Notes: generated from the sequence alone by a model not told the origin. A DNA stretch of 64,000 bases from Saccharothrix sp. ALI-22-I (GCF_001984175.1 NZ_MTQP01000053.1:106133-170132), one strand, 5' to 3'; shown: positions 46,025 through 58,106, counted from the first letter of the stretch. Made by a program: numbers and translations.

Positions 46025-49000
46025 TTAGTCGATGTCCTCGCCGGTTTCGGAGCGGTGGGCGGCGCGTTGGGCGACGCGGAGGCCGGTGGGGCTCAGGCGA
46101 GGGCTGCCGGAGTCGTCCAGTTCGGTGAGGAACTTGAACAGCATTCCGTGGCCCTCCAGGCGTTTCAGCAGCGCGTCGGCCACGTCCGCCGGCTCGAAGT
46201 CCACAATGGACATCTGTTCGACCAGCGAGGTCGCGATGGTCCGCCGCGCCCGCAACGGCACCCACCACGTGGTCACCAGCAGCAGCACCAGGCCGAACGC
46301 GAGCGCCGTGCCCAGCACCGCCTCCCACCCGGTGAACCGCAACCCGAGCACCTGCACCACCGCGGCGACGATCAGCAGCACCGACCCGTACACGGCGGCC
46401 CACCCGGCGGTCGCGGACGCGGGTGGCTCGGCGGCCTCGGTGTCCCACACCCCGTCCACCTGCCGCCGCCGCCGCAGCGAACTGCCCAGCACGTACGACG
46501 CGCCCGCGCCGAACACGATCGCCACGACAGTGCCCACGACCACCAGCGCCGGGTCCAGGTCGTAGAGCCGGTACCGCACCACGGCCCACACGCCGGCCAC
46601 GATCGCCGCCGCCACCAGCACCCGCACCACCAGACGCGGCTTGAGCCGGATCTTGCCCAGCGCGGCCAGCGGCGTGCCCACCGGCGCGGGCAGGCTGCCG
46701 ATGATCAGCAACCCCACCACGACCAGCAGCACCCCGCCGACCGCCACCATCCCGGTCACGGCCTGCTCACCGGTCTGCCCCGACGCCAGCGCGTTGCGGG
46801 TCCGGTCGATCGCCACCGTCACCAGCGGGATCACCGGTGACAGCAGCACCAGCCCGTGCAGCAACGTCCCGGACCGCAGCGCCGCGTAGCCGAACGCCGC
46901 CAGCAACGTGCCCCCGCCGAACGCCGCCGACGGCCCGACCGCCCACGGCGGCAGCAGGTCGAACAGCGCCAGCACCAGCAAAGCCCCGCCCAGCGCGAAC
47001 CCCAGCAGTCCCAGGAACTGCGCCAACCGGCCGCCCCTGGTCAACCCGGTGATCGTCCAGTACGGCAGCAGCGCCGCCCCGCGCAACGTCCTGGTCAGCG
47101 GTTTCGCCGTGCCCAGCCCGGAGTTGTCGCTGTCCGCCACGGTGATCGCCACCGCCGCCGCGGTCGCCGCCGTCCGGATCACCTGGTCGCTGCTCGCCTC
47201 CTGCACCAGCGGCTCACGCCCGATCCCGGCCCGGTCGAACGCGCTCAACCCCCGCATGCCCACCTCGACCCGCTCCGCGTCCGTGCGCGCGGGCAGCCGG
47301 GCCAGCAGCGCGGCCTGTTCCTCCAGGAACAGCTCGCCGCGCGACCGCCGGTCCGCGCCCTCGTGCCGGTCGGCCAGGATCGCGGCCCGCAAAGCCGGCA
47401 GCTCCTCGCAGATGATCCGGGTGTGCAGCGCCCACGCGGCCAGCTCCGCCAGCGCCGCGCACGTCGGCGGGTGGTCGCCGTCCGGCTCCGCGTACACCTT
47501 CGCCAGCTCGGCCTTCGCCCGCTTCACGTACGGCTTCAGCTCGTCCGGCAGCCCGTCGCCGAACAACTCCACGACGAGCGAGTCCACCTTGCGCCCGGCC
47601 CGCTCGACCGGGTCGCCGCCGTCACCGGTCATCCGGTCCACGCGCAGCAGCCGCTTCGGGTCGAACACCACCTTGCACAGCATGGTGGCGCCGTCGAGCC
47701 GACCCCAGATCCAGTCGTTGACCCGCCAGGACCGCTTGAGGAACCCGGAGAACCGGCTCAACGACGCGCCGCCCGCCTTGTCCTCGGCGGTCAGGCTGTA
47801 GTCGGCGAACGCGTTGCGCGTCTGGAGGCTGATCTGCACCAGTTCCACGGCCTGGTCCAGGCCGCCGCGGCTGTCGTCGGCCAGGCACGTGGTCGCGACC
47901 TCCAGCGCCAGCGCCCGCGACAGCCACAGGTCGCCCGCCACCAGCCCGACCTCGGCTTCGGCGTCGGTGCGCGGCTCGGTCAGCAGCTCGTGCCACGACC
48001 GCAGCGCGCCCGCCCGCAGTTGGTCGTCGTCCAGCTGGTCGAGGATGTCGTGCGCGTCGCCGAGGACGCCCGCGATCCGCTCCACCTGCTCCCGCACCCG
48101 CTGCCCGACGCCGTCGGGTTCGTCCAGCATCTTCGTGGCGAACCGGCGGACCCGCTTTTCCCAGTACGCCTGGTCCAGCGCCTCCGGTTCGCTGGTGGTC
48201 CAGTGCCCGTCCAGCTCGATCCGGGCGGCCCGCAGCTTCGACCGCACGTCGAACAGGTTCGTCCGGGCCAACGCCAGCCGCTGGGCGTCCGGCATCACCC
48301 ACACCAGGCGTTTGAGCAAGTCCATCGCGGCGGACGCGAGCCGTTCGGCCATCGTGATGCCCCACGGCCAGCCGTGGTCGGGCAACGCGGCCGGCTGCGG
48401 CTGCGTCGGCACGTACGGCACCTTGCCGCGCTCCGCGCGGTACTCCCGCTGTGCCGCCTCCGCCGCCGCACGCACCCGTTCGAACGTCCAGCCGGCGGTG
48501 TTCGCGCCCGGCACCTCGAACTGGCGGGTCGTGACGTCGCGGGCGGCGTGCCGGATGCGCACGTCCTCGTAGTGGTCGTGCAGGGTGGCGGCTAACGCGT
48601 ACAGCTTCCCGGTGACCGAGCCGCCCGAGGCCAGCCGGTCCAGCAGGGCGTTGCGCCCGCCGCGCCGGGACGCGGCGTTGCGGTTGTGCTCCTCGATGCG
48701 CTCGACGTAGGTGCGGCCGCTCTGGCTGGTCAACGCGCCGAGCAGCTTGCCGCCGGTGGCGATGGTGCTGGGCAGCGCGCCGTCCACCGGGGCCACCGGC
48801 TCCACGACCGCCTCGGGGGCGTGCGGGAACACCAGCAGCATCACCCGCCGCACCGGGCCCTCGGCGGGCATCCGGTCGATGGCCTCCAGCGCCTCCTTGG
48901 TGGGCGTGTTGACCAGGACGCCGCCGTCGACCGCGTAGCGGGACCGGTTGTCGGTGCCGTTGGCCCAGGACGCGACCTCGGCCATGTTCGGCTTGTCGCC

Positions 49001-49678
49001 GTCGGGCGCGCCGGGGGCGACCGGGATGAACGAGGGCTCGAACGCGAACGGGAACGAGGCCGACGAGCGGGCGGCCAGCGCCATCCGGCCGACCAGCGTC
49101 GGCAACTTGTCCGCGGTGAAGTCGTCCCGGCCGCCGGGGTCGCGGCGGAACGAGAAGCTGCCCTGGTGGGAGGCCTGCACCATGGTCTGGCCGAGGTCGT
49201 CGTGGGTGACCGTCGGCACGCCCGCGAGCAGCGTGGTGGTGATCCGCAGGTCCACCGGCCGGTCGTCCTGCGGGGTGGGCTCGAAGTCCGTGGTCAGCCG
49301 CTCCAACGCCTCCCGGAGCCGGGGCAGGAAGAACTCGTCGCCCTTGAGCAGCGACACCGGCTGCCCCCGGAACGGTGTGCGCAGCAGCTGTTCCATCCGC
49401 CCCTGCTCGGCCCACAGGTCACGCAGCCGTTCGAGCCGGGCGTTCGCGTTGACCTGCGACAACGCCAACGCGGCGCCGTTGATGCCGCCCGCCGACGTGC
49501 CGGTGATGACGTCGGCGCGGGCCGTGCTGCCGACCATGTCCAACAGGTCGGCGTACGGCCCGTCACCCCTGGTCAGCCGATCGAGTTCGAGCACCACCCC
49601 GCCCATCCAGACGGCGAGGCTCACACCCCCGTTGAGCACGACCGCGAACCTGATCTGCTCCTGCGGCACGTCGACCAT
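46025..49678 (-). CDS. Patatin-like phospholipase with DUF3376 region and multi-TM C terminus
   Basis: The 1217-residue protein starts at the ATG at 49678 (MVDVPQEQIRFAVVLNGG) with gggaggg upstream; the frame continues upstream as nonsense. The N-terminal patatin domain has the oxyanion glycine-rich stretch (GGVSLAVWMGGV), the nucleophile Ser62 in GTSAGGING, and the catalytic Asp in RYAVDGGVLVNTP. The middle (about 350-850) matches the long patatin-related bacterial family with a DUF3376 region. The last 330 residues add about eight helices (FLGLLGFALGGALLVLALF; MVAVGGVLLVVVGLLII) and a polar tail. It is probably a membrane-bound lipid acyl hydrolase. The substrate is unknown. Confidence 0.9.
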   Translation of the reverse strand: MVDVPQEQIRFAVVLNGGVSLAVWMGGVVLELDRLTRGDGPYADLLDMVGSTARADVITGTSAGGINGAALALSQVNANARLERLRDLWAEQGRMEQLLRTPFRGQPVSLLKGDEFFLPRLREALERLTTDFEPTPQDDRPVDLRITTTLLAGVPTVTHDDLGQTMVQASHQGSFSFRRDPGGRDDFTADKLPTLVGRMALAARSSASFPFAFEPSFIPVAPGAPDGDKPNMAEVASWANGTDNRSRYAVDGGVLVNTPTKEALEAIDRMPAEGPVRRVMLLVFPHAPEAVVEPVAPVDGALPSTIATGGKLLGALTSQSGRTYVERIEEHNRNAASRRGGRNALLDRLASGGSVTGKLYALAATLHDHYEDVRIRHAARDVTTRQFEVPGANTAGWTFERVRAAAEAAQREYRAERGKVPYVPTQPQPAALPDHGWPWGITMAERLASAAMDLLKRLVWVMPDAQRLALARTNLFDVRSKLRAARIELDGHWTTSEPEALDQAYWEKRVRRFATKMLDEPDGVGQRVREQVERIAGVLGDAHDILDQLDDDQLRAGALRSWHELLTEPRTDAEAEVGLVAGDLWLSRALALEVATTCLADDSRGGLDQAVELVQISLQTRNAFADYSLTAEDKAGGASLSRFSGFLKRSWRVNDWIWGRLDGATMLCKVVFDPKRLLRVDRMTGDGGDPVERAGRKVDSLVVELFGDGLPDELKPYVKRAKAELAKVYAEPDGDHPPTCAALAELAAWALHTRIICEELPALRAAILADRHEGADRRSRGELFLEEQAALLARLPARTDAERVEVGMRGLSAFDRAGIGREPLVQEASSDQVIRTAATAAAVAITVADSDNSGLGTAKPLTRTLRGAALLPYWTITGLTRGGRLAQFLGLLGFALGGALLVLALFDLLPPWAVGPSAAFGGGTLLAAFGYAALRSGTLLHGLVLLSPVIPLVTVAIDRTRNALASGQTGEQAVTGMVAVGGVLLVVVGLLIIGSLPAPVGTPLAALGKIRLKPRLVVRVLVAAAIVAGVWAVVRYRLYDLDPALVVVGTVVAIVFGAGASYVLGSSLRRRRQVDGVWDTEAAEPPASATAGWAAVYGSVLLIVAAVVQVLGLRFTGWEAVLGTALAFGLVLLLVTTWWVPLRARRTIATSLVEQMSIVDFEPADVADALLKRLEGHGMLFKFLTELDDSGSPRLSPTGLRVAQRAAHRSETGEDID

Positions 49679-49764
49679 CACGCACTCCCTCCCCGGATTG
49701 CGCCCCGATCTTCCCAATACCGTTGTCTCGTCCGGCCGGGTCAGCGGGTTACACCCCGATCGGA

Positions 49765-51327
49765 CTACGCGGAGCCGGGCACCGGGTCGCGTTTGATCAG
49801 GGGGATGACCTGTTTGCGGGCGACGAACAGGCACACCGCGAACGCGATCACCGCGCCGGTCACCGCCTGCGGCACGATGTAGGCGCGGCCGTCGAACGCC
49901 GAACCGGTCGGCGGCAGGATCACCGCGATCACCGCACTCGCGGTCGTCGCGAACACCCGGAACCGGCGCGCCAGCACGGCCGTGGCCAGCGGCAACGCCG
50001 CCCACAGCACGTACCACGGCTGGAGCACCGGCCCCAGCACCAGCACCGCGCCCAGGCCCGCGCCCAGCCCGTTGACCGCCTTGATCCGCCCCTGGAACGC
50101 CTTCCACAGCAGCGTCGCCGCGATCACCACCGACACCGCCTGCGTGACGATCCGCATCAGCGCGATCATCGACTCGGTGTGGTTGCCGAGCCCGAGCACC
50201 AGCCCCAGCCCGCCGCCCATGAACCCCAGCGCGGTGGGCGGCGACATCCAGCTCTTCACCGTGCCGGCCACGTTGAGCGTCTCCACCCAGCCGAACCCGA
50301 GCCCGGTGCCGACGCACGTGCCGACCATCACCACCCCGGAGATGACCAGCAGCAGCAGCGCCGCCCGGATCAGGTCGGAGAACCGCCCACCCCACCGCCG
50401 CGCGATCATCACGCCCAGGAACCCCAGCGCCAGCGCGGCCGGGATCTTCACCGCCGCACCCAATGTGATCATGGTCGCGCCGAGCACGATCCACAGCAGC
50501 TCTTCGCGCGTCATCGGCGTGCCCGGCTGGATCGGCATCTTGCGCAACGCCAACTCCAGCCCCACCAGCATCAGGCCGATCGCCAGGCCTTCGTTGTGCA
50601 CGCCCACGACCAGGTGGAACAGCACCAGCGGGTTCGCCGCGCCCAGCCACAGCGCGCTCACCGGCGGCACGCCGAAGCGCCGCGCCAGCCGGGGCAGCGC
50701 CCACACGATCATCGCCAGCCCCACCAGCACCAGCAGGCGGTGCAGGAAGATGCCCGGCAGCACGCTGTCGCCGGTCACCATCGAGATGACCCGCCCGGCG
50801 GCCAGGAACAGCGGCCCGTAGGGCGCCGGCGTCTCACGCCATATGTTCGGCACGTTCTTCGTCAGGTCGTTCTCGACGCCCAGCGCGGTGGCCGGACCCA
50901 TCTCGTACGGGTCCTGCCCGTTGGCCGCGATCTGCGACTGCGCCAGGTAGCTGTAGACGTCCCGGCTGAACATGGGCAGCACGAACACCAGCGGCGTGAT
51001 CCACATCAGCAGCGTGCGGTCGAGCTGGCTGCGCGACATCAGCCGGGGACGCCCCGGCCGGGCGAACCGGCCCAGCCACAGCCACGCCGACACGATCAGG
51101 AAGATGCCGGTCCAGGCCACGCCCATGGACGCGCTGGGCATCCGCACGAACAAGCCCAGCAGCGGCGTGCCCGGCAGGGGGCTGAACACGGGCGCGGCGC
51201 CCGAGCCGAGCGAGCCCACGGCCAGCAGCAGCGCCCCCACGGTGCCCCAGCGGCGGATGACGTCGAGCTGTCGCGTCTCCGGGGCGTCGAGAGGTGCTGC
51301 CTCGCCGATCTCACTCCGGTTCGCCAT
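49765..51327 (-). CDS. mptB: MptB-type alpha-(1->6) mannopyranosyltransferase
   Basis: This is a GT-C fold membrane glycosyltransferase that uses a polyprenyl-phosphomannose donor and extends the mannan core of lipoglycans in mycobacteria and relatives. About 12-13 helices are visible. The conserved extracytoplasmic loops are MFSRDVYSYLAQSQIAANGQDPYE with the DxY-type acidic motif, PAPYGPLFLAAG, GVHNEGLAIGLML and QPWYVLWAALP. The ATG at 51327 (MANRSEIGEAAPL) is chosen because a ggcgga element sits 6 bases upstream; starts at 51333 and 51348 also exist. Its location divergent from sufR matches Rv1459c/Rv1460. Confidence 0.9.
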   Translation of the reverse strand: MANRSEIGEAAPLDAPETRQLDVIRRWGTVGALLLAVGSLGSGAAPVFSPLPGTPLLGLFVRMPSASMGVAWTGIFLIVSAWLWLGRFARPGRPRLMSRSQLDRTLLMWITPLVFVLPMFSRDVYSYLAQSQIAANGQDPYEMGPATALGVENDLTKNVPNIWRETPAPYGPLFLAAGRVISMVTGDSVLPGIFLHRLLVLVGLAMIVWALPRLARRFGVPPVSALWLGAANPLVLFHLVVGVHNEGLAIGLMLVGLELALRKMPIQPGTPMTREELLWIVLGATMITLGAAVKIPAALALGFLGVMIARRWGGRFSDLIRAALLLLVISGVVMVGTCVGTGLGFGWVETLNVAGTVKSWMSPPTALGFMGGGLGLVLGLGNHTESMIALMRIVTQAVSVVIAATLLWKAFQGRIKAVNGLGAGLGAVLVLGPVLQPWYVLWAALPLATAVLARRFRVFATTASAVIAVILPPTGSAFDGRAYIVPQAVTGAVIAFAVCLFVARKQVIPLIKRDPVPGSA

Positions 51328-51430
51328 CACCATTCCGCCCGCCGTCACGTCCGCAGGGTAGCGACCGGCCTGGGCGCGTGACTCGGGTCACCCGACACGG
51401 GCCGATCTTTGCGACCGGCGAGGAAATACG

Positions 51431-51447
51431 CAACACTGGTGTTGTGA
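51431..51447. promoter_or_regulatory. SufR operator on the sufR start codon
   Basis: CAAC-N6-GTTG (51431-51444) and, overlapping it, ACACT-N5-TGTGA (51433-51447). As I recall, these are the operator forms reported for Streptomyces and M. tuberculosis SufR respectively; both match exactly. The site covers the sufR GTG (51444), so apo/holo SufR would control its own operon at the transcription start. Confidence 0.8.
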
Positions 51448-52145
51448 AAAACGCCGGGATCGAGTCGACCGCCGTGCCGTCCGGGCACGACGGGCGCACC
51501 CGGCACGCCGTCGCACGGCTGCTGTTGGAGCAGGGTCCGGTCGCCGCGGCCTCGGTCGCGGAGCAACTGGGCCTCAGTCCCACGGCGGTGCGCCGGCACA
51601 TCGACGCGCTGGTGGCCGATGGTGAGGCGATCGGCAGGGAGGCGCCCCGACAGGGGCAGCGCGGTCGGGGGCGCCCGGCCAAGCTCTTCCTGCTGACCGA
51701 GCAGGGGCGGTCCCGCTTCGGGCACGCCTACGACGACCTCGCCGTGGCCGCGTTGCGGTTCCTCGCCGAACAGGGCGGGGAGGAGGCGGTACGAACCTTC
51801 GCCGAACGCCGGGTGTCCGCACTCGTCGACCAGCACCGCGCGGCCATCGTGGCCCAGCCGGACGCCGCGGAGCGGGCCAAGGCCCTCGCCGTGGCGTTGA
51901 CCAGGGAGGGTTACGCTGCCTCGACGCGCCACGTGGGCGCCGGCGAGCAGCTCTGCCAGCACCTGTGCCCGGTGGCCCACGTCGCGGCCGAGTTCCCGCA
52001 GTTGTGCGAGACCGAGACGGCGGCGTTCGCCGCCCTGCTCGGCACGCACGTCCAGCGCCTGGCCACCATCGCCCGCGGCGATGCCGTGTGCACGACGCAC
52101 ATCCCGAACACACCCCGGATCCCAGATGGAGGGGAGCCCGCATGA
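51444..52145 (+). CDS. sufR: Fe-S-responsive repressor SufR
   Basis: SufR represses the suf operon when it carries an Fe-S cluster. The GTG at 51444 ([14 protein letters not shown]) gives 233 residues: a winged HTH ([20 protein letters not shown], about 37-56) and C-terminal cluster ligands Cys171, Cys175 and Cys188 (CQHLC...C), with Cys216 further on. The open frame upstream into the mptB promoter is meaningless. The start coincides with its operator and lacks a Shine-Dalgarno, suggesting a leaderless mRNA. It overlaps sufB by 4 bases. Confidence 0.95.
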   Translation: MKNAGIESTAVPSGHDGRTRHAVARLLLEQGPVAAASVAEQLGLSPTAVRRHIDALVADGEAIGREAPRQGQRGRGRPAKLFLLTEQGRSRFGHAYDDLAVAALRFLAEQGGEEAVRTFAERRVSALVDQHRAAIVAQPDAAERAKALAVALTREGYAASTRHVGAGEQLCQHLCPVAHVAAEFPQLCETETAAFAALLGTHVQRLATIARGDAVCTTHIPNTPRIPDGGEPA

Positions 52146-53587
52146 CTGCCGCTGCCGAGCAGCGCACCACCACAGCCCCGCTCACCCAGGAAGAGACCCT
52201 GGCGAGCATCGGCAACTACGAGTTCGGCTGGTCCGACTCGGACGTGGCAGGCGCGAGCGCTCGCCGGGGCCTGAACGAGGACGTCGTTCGGGACATCTCG
52301 ACCAAGAAGAACGAGCCGGAGTGGATGCTGGACTTCCGGCTGAAGGCTCTGCGCCTGTTCGACCGCAAGCCGATGCCGACCTGGGGTTCCGACCTGTCGG
52401 GCATCGACTTCGACAACATCAAGTACTTCGTCCGGTCGACCGAGAAGCAGGCGGCGACCTGGGACGACCTGCCCGACGAGATCAAGAACACCTACGACCG
52501 CCTGGGCATCCCGGAGGCGGAGAAGCAGCGCCTGGTCTCCGGTGTCGCGGCCCAGTACGAGTCCGAGGTCGTCTACCACAAGATCCGTGAGGACCTTGAG
52601 GAGCAGGGCGTCATCTTCCTCGACACCGACACCGCGCTCAAGGAGCACCCGGAGCTGTTCAAGGAGTACTTCGGCTCCGTCATCCCCTCGGGTGACAACA
52701 AGTTCTCCGCGCTGAACTCCGCGGTGTGGTCGGGCGGCTCGTTCATCTACGTGCCGAAGGGTGTCCACGTCGACATCCCGCTGCAGGCCTACTTCCGGAT
52801 CAACACCGAGAACATGGGCCAGTTCGAGCGCACGCTGATCATCGTCGACGAGGGCGCCTACGTGCACTACGTCGAGGGCTGCACCGCGCCGATCTACTCG
52901 TCGGACTCGCTGCACTCCGCCGTCGTGGAGATCATCGTCAAGAAGGGTGGTCGCTGCCGCTACACGACCATCCAGAACTGGTCGAACAACGTCTACAACC
53001 TGGTCACCAAGCGCGCCAAGGCCGAAGCGGGCGCGACCATGGAGTGGATCGACGGCAACATCGGCTCCAAAGTCACCATGAAGTACCCGGCCGTGTTCCT
53101 GATGGGCGAGCACGCCAAGGGCGAGGTCCTCTCGATCGCGTTCGCGGGCGAGGGCCAGCACCAGGACGCGGGCGCGAAGATGGTCCACATGGCGCCGCAC
53201 ACGTCCTCCACGATCGTGTCGAAGTCGGTGGCGCGCGGCGGCGGCCGCACCTCCTACCGCGGCCTCGTGCAGGTCAACAAGCGGGCGCACCACTCGAAGT
53301 CCACGGTCAAGTGCGACGCGCTGCTGGTGGACAACATCAGCCGCTCGGACACCTACCCGTACGTCGACGTCCGCGAGGACGACGTGTCGATGGGCCACGA
53401 GGCCACGGTCTCGAAGGTCTCCGAGGACCAGCTGTTCTACCTGATGTCGCGCGGTCTCAACGAGGACGAGGCCATGGCCATGATCGTGCGCGGGTTCGTC
53501 GAGCCCATCGCGCGCGAGCTGCCCATGGAGTACGCGCTGGAGTTGAACCGCCTGATCGAGCTTCAGATGGAAGGGGCCGTCGGCTGA
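52142..53587 (+). CDS. sufB: Fe-S cluster assembly protein SufB
   Basis: SufB is the scaffold subunit of SufBC2D, where new Fe-S clusters form. The 481-residue protein starts at the ATG overlapping the sufR stop, behind ggagggg. Conserved stretches are [45 protein letters not shown] with its conserved cysteine, and [17 protein letters not shown]. The M. tuberculosis orthologue carries an intein; this one is uninterrupted. It is followed by sufD after 1 base. Confidence 0.98.
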   Translation: MTAAAEQRTTTAPLTQEETLASIGNYEFGWSDSDVAGASARRGLNEDVVRDISTKKNEPEWMLDFRLKALRLFDRKPMPTWGSDLSGIDFDNIKYFVRSTEKQAATWDDLPDEIKNTYDRLGIPEAEKQRLVSGVAAQYESEVVYHKIREDLEEQGVIFLDTDTALKEHPELFKEYFGSVIPSGDNKFSALNSAVWSGGSFIYVPKGVHVDIPLQAYFRINTENMGQFERTLIIVDEGAYVHYVEGCTAPIYSSDSLHSAVVEIIVKKGGRCRYTTIQNWSNNVYNLVTKRAKAEAGATMEWIDGNIGSKVTMKYPAVFLMGEHAKGEVLSIAFAGEGQHQDAGAKMVHMAPHTSSTIVSKSVARGGGRTSYRGLVQVNKRAHHSKSTVKCDALLVDNISRSDTYPYVDVREDDVSMGHEATVSKVSEDQLFYLMSRGLNEDEAMAMIVRGFVEPIARELPMEYALELNRLIELQMEGAVG

Positions 53588-53588
53588 C

Positions 53589-54764
53589 ATGGCCGTCACC
53601 ACCGAACAGCAGCAACACGGCCTGACGGCCCACTCGCACGGTGCCGGTGCTCCGATCTCCTCGCGCGCGGACCACTTCACGTCCTTCGACGTGAACGCGT
53701 TCGAGGTCCCGGGCGGTCGCGAGGAGATCTGGCGCTTCACCCCCATGAAGCGCCTGGCGAACCTGCACAACGGCGCCGAGGCCACCGGCACGGCGAACGT
53801 CGAGGTCACCGCCGCCGAGGGCGTCACGGTCGAGACCGTCGCCCGCGGCGACGAGCGGCTGGGCGTCGCGGGCACCCCCGGTGACCGCGTCGCCGCCCAG
53901 GCGTGGTCGGCGTTCACCGAGGCCACCGTCGTCACCCTCCCCGGTGACGCCAAGTCCGAGCCGACCACGATCACCGTGACCGGCGCGGGCGAGGGCAAGG
54001 TCGCCTACGGCCACCTCCACGTGCACGCCAAGCCGTTCGCCGAGGCCGTCGTCGTCATCGACCACCGCGGCTCCGGCGCCTACGCAGACAACGTGGAGTT
54101 CGTCGTCGGCGATGGCGCGCACCTCACCGTCGTCGCCATCCAGGACTGGGCCGACGACGCGGTGCACGTCTCGTCGCACCACGCCAAGCTCGGCCGCGAC
54201 GCCAACTTCAAGCACACCGTCATCACCCTGGGCGGCGACGTCGTCCGGCTCACCCCCGTGGTCAGCTACGGCGGGCGCGGCGGCGACGCCGAACTGCTCG
54301 GCCTGTACTTCGCCGACGCCGGCCAGCACCTGGAGCACCGCACCTTCATCGACCACGCGGTGTCCAACTGCCGCAGCAACGTGGTCTACAAGGGCGCGCT
54401 GCAGGGCGAGGGCGCGCACACCGTGTGGATCGGCGACGTGCTCATCCGCGCCGCCGCCGAAGGCACCGAGACGTTCGAACTCAACCGCAACCTGGTGCTC
54501 ACCGACGGCGCGCGCGCCGACTCGGTGCCCAACCTGGAGATCGAGACCGGCGAGATCGAGGGCGCGGGCCACGCCAGCGCCACCGGCCGGTTCGACGACG
54601 AGCAGCTGTTCTACCTCCAGGCCCGCGGCATCCCCGAGGACCAGGCACGCCGGCTGGTCGTGCGCGGGTTCTTCCACGAGATCCTGCTCAAGATCGCCGT
54701 CCCCGAGGTGCGCGAGCGCCTGGAAGCGGCCATCGAGGCGGAGCTCGAAGCGGTGGGCGTGTGA
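53589..54764 (+). CDS. sufD: Fe-S cluster assembly protein SufD
   Basis: SufD is the SufB paralogue in the SufBC2D complex and is needed for iron entry. The 391-residue protein has a short acidic N-terminal helix domain (REEIWRFTPMKRLANL), a beta-helix core (VISYGGRGGD-type turns; YFADAGQHLEHRTFIDH; NVVYKGALQGEGAHTVWIG) and the C-terminal DEQLFYLQARGIPEDQARRL. It starts with ATG (MAVTTEQQQHGL) one base after sufB ends, and overlaps the Rieske gene by 4 bases. Confidence 0.96.
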   Translation: MAVTTEQQQHGLTAHSHGAGAPISSRADHFTSFDVNAFEVPGGREEIWRFTPMKRLANLHNGAEATGTANVEVTAAEGVTVETVARGDERLGVAGTPGDRVAAQAWSAFTEATVVTLPGDAKSEPTTITVTGAGEGKVAYGHLHVHAKPFAEAVVVIDHRGSGAYADNVEFVVGDGAHLTVVAIQDWADDAVHVSSHHAKLGRDANFKHTVITLGGDVVRLTPVVSYGGRGGDAELLGLYFADAGQHLEHRTFIDHAVSNCRSNVVYKGALQGEGAHTVWIGDVLIRAAAEGTETFELNRNLVLTDGARADSVPNLEIETGEIEGAGHASATGRFDDEQLFYLQARGIPEDQARRLVVRGFFHEILLKIAVPEVRERLEAAIEAELEAVGV

Positions 54765-55081
54765 TCAAGGTGTGCTCGCTGACCGACCTCGACGACCGCA
54801 AGCCCGCGGCGTTCGAGGTCGGCGACGGGTACACCCCGATCGTGCTCGTCCGCGACGGCGACACCGTGCACGCGCTGCGCGACCTGTGCACGCACGCCGA
54901 GGTCGCGCTCAGCGAGGGCGAGGTCACGCGCAAGGGCGTGGAGTGCTGGCTGCACGGGTCGTGCTTCGACCTGCGCACCGGCCGCCCGTCCTCGCCGCCC
55001 GCCACCGAGCCGGTCGACGTGTTCGCCGTCGAACTCCGCGCCGGTGACGTCTACGTGGACGTCACCACCACCAAGAACTGA
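54761..55081 (+). CDS. Rieske-type [2Fe-2S] ferredoxin within the suf operon
   Basis: The 106-residue protein is a stand-alone Rieske domain of the dioxygenase-ferredoxin type. Ligands Cys43-x-His45 are in [10 protein letters not shown] and Cys62-x2-His65 in [10 protein letters not shown]. There is no membrane helix. The GTG start overlaps the sufD stop (GTGA). A Rieske gene between sufD and sufC occurs in Streptomyces and other actinomycetes but not in mycobacteria. It may supply electrons or act as a client during cluster assembly; its exact role is not established. Confidence 0.93.
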   Translation: MIKVCSLTDLDDRKPAAFEVGDGYTPIVLVRDGDTVHALRDLCTHAEVALSEGEVTRKGVECWLHGSCFDLRTGRPSSPPATEPVDVFAVELRAGDVYVDVTTTKN

Positions 55082-55115
55082 CTTTCGCTCGTCACACCAG
55101 GAGAACGAAGCACCA

Positions 55116-57212
<2,097 letters not shown>

Positions 57213-57213
<1 letters not shown>

Positions 57214-57656
57214 TGCAGCTGCAGCAGATGTACCAGGAGATCATCCTGGACCACTACAAGAACCCGCACGGCCGCGGCCTGCGCGACCCGTTCGACGCCG
57301 AGTCGCACCAGATCAACCCGACCTGCGGCGACGAGGTGACGCTGCGGGTCAGCCTCGACGGCGAGACCGTGCGCGACGTGTCGTACGACGGCCAGGGCTG
57401 TTCGATCAGCCAGGCCTCCACGTCGGTGCTCACCGACCTGGTGGTGGGCCGGCCGATCGGCGAGGCGTTCAAGAAGATGGACGCGTTCGTGGAGCTCATG
57501 CAGGGCCGCGGCCAGGTCGAACCGGACGAGGACGTCCTGGAGGACGGCATCGCGTTCGCGGGCGTGGCGAAGTACCCGGCGCGCGTGAAGTGCGCGCTGC
57601 TGGGCTGGATGGCGTTCAAGGACGCGGTGGCACGCAGCGAGGGAGCAAAGGCATGA
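57213..57656 (+). CDS. sufU: Zinc-dependent sulfurtransferase SufU
   Basis: SufU is the zinc-bound sulfur acceptor for SufS in Gram-positives. The 147-residue protein has the zinc ligands Cys38 and Asp40 (NPTCGDEV), Cys63 (DGQGCSIS) and Cys127 (RVKCALLGW), with the HYKNPHGRGL N-terminal motif. The insertion that separates SufU from IscU is present (LMQGRGQVEPDEDVLED). The ATG overlaps the sufS stop; its own stop overlaps the next gene (ATGA). Confidence 0.96.
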
Positions 57657-58045
57657 CCGCCGAAGAAGACGTGGTGCGCGGCATCGAGGGCATGCCCGAA
57701 CCGCCCGCGCCGAAGGCCGACGTGGCCGCCCTGGACGACGTCGAGGAGGCCATGCGCGACGTGGTCGACCCCGAGTTGGGCATCAACGTCGTGGACCTGG
57801 GCCTGGTGTACGACATCCGGGTGGACGAGGACAACGTCGCCCTGATCGACATGACCCTCACGTCCGCGGCCTGCCCGCTGACCGACGTCATCGAGGACCA
57901 GACCAGGTCCGCCCTGGTCGGCGGTGGCGGTGGCGGGATCGTCAACGACTTCCGCATCAACTGGGTCTGGATGCCCCCGTGGGGCCCGGAGAAGATCACC
58001 GACGACGGCCGCGAACAGCTGCGCGCCCTCGGCTTCACCGTCTGA
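57653..58045 (+). CDS. sufT: SufT-like MIP18 (DUF59) Fe-S maturation factor
   Basis: The 130-residue protein carries a DUF59/MIP18 domain (AMRDVVDPELGINVVDLGLVYDI) with the conserved Cys74 in TSAACPLTD and the C-terminal VWMPPWGPEKIT. In other bacteria SufT helps mature Fe-S proteins under iron limitation. An N-terminal acidic/proline extension of about 25 residues precedes the domain. It is the last gene of the suf operon and matches the position of Rv1466. It is followed by a T-tailed hairpin. Confidence 0.94.
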   Translation: MTAEEDVVRGIEGMPEPPAPKADVAALDDVEEAMRDVVDPELGINVVDLGLVYDIRVDEDNVALIDMTLTSAACPLTDVIEDQTRSALVGGGGGGIVNDFRINWVWMPPWGPEKITDDGREQLRALGFTV

Positions 58046-58106
58046 CCGCCCCACCGTCCGACACCCCCGGGCCTCACAGCCCGGACAGCTCCACCCCGAA
58101 CGCCGC

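Noticed and set aside
45831..46028. Small frames inside the 22-bp array
   Set aside because: They are translations of the repeat unit in both directions and carry no start signals or domains.
49679..50704. Upstream extension of the patatin reading frame (open to 50704, about 1559 residues in total)
   Set aside because: The extra part is antisense-frame Arg/Gly/Ala nonsense inside mptB. Homology and a ribosome-binding site place the start at 49678.
52142..53587. An intein in SufB as in M. tuberculosis
   Set aside because: The protein is 481 residues with continuous family sequence; there is no insertion.
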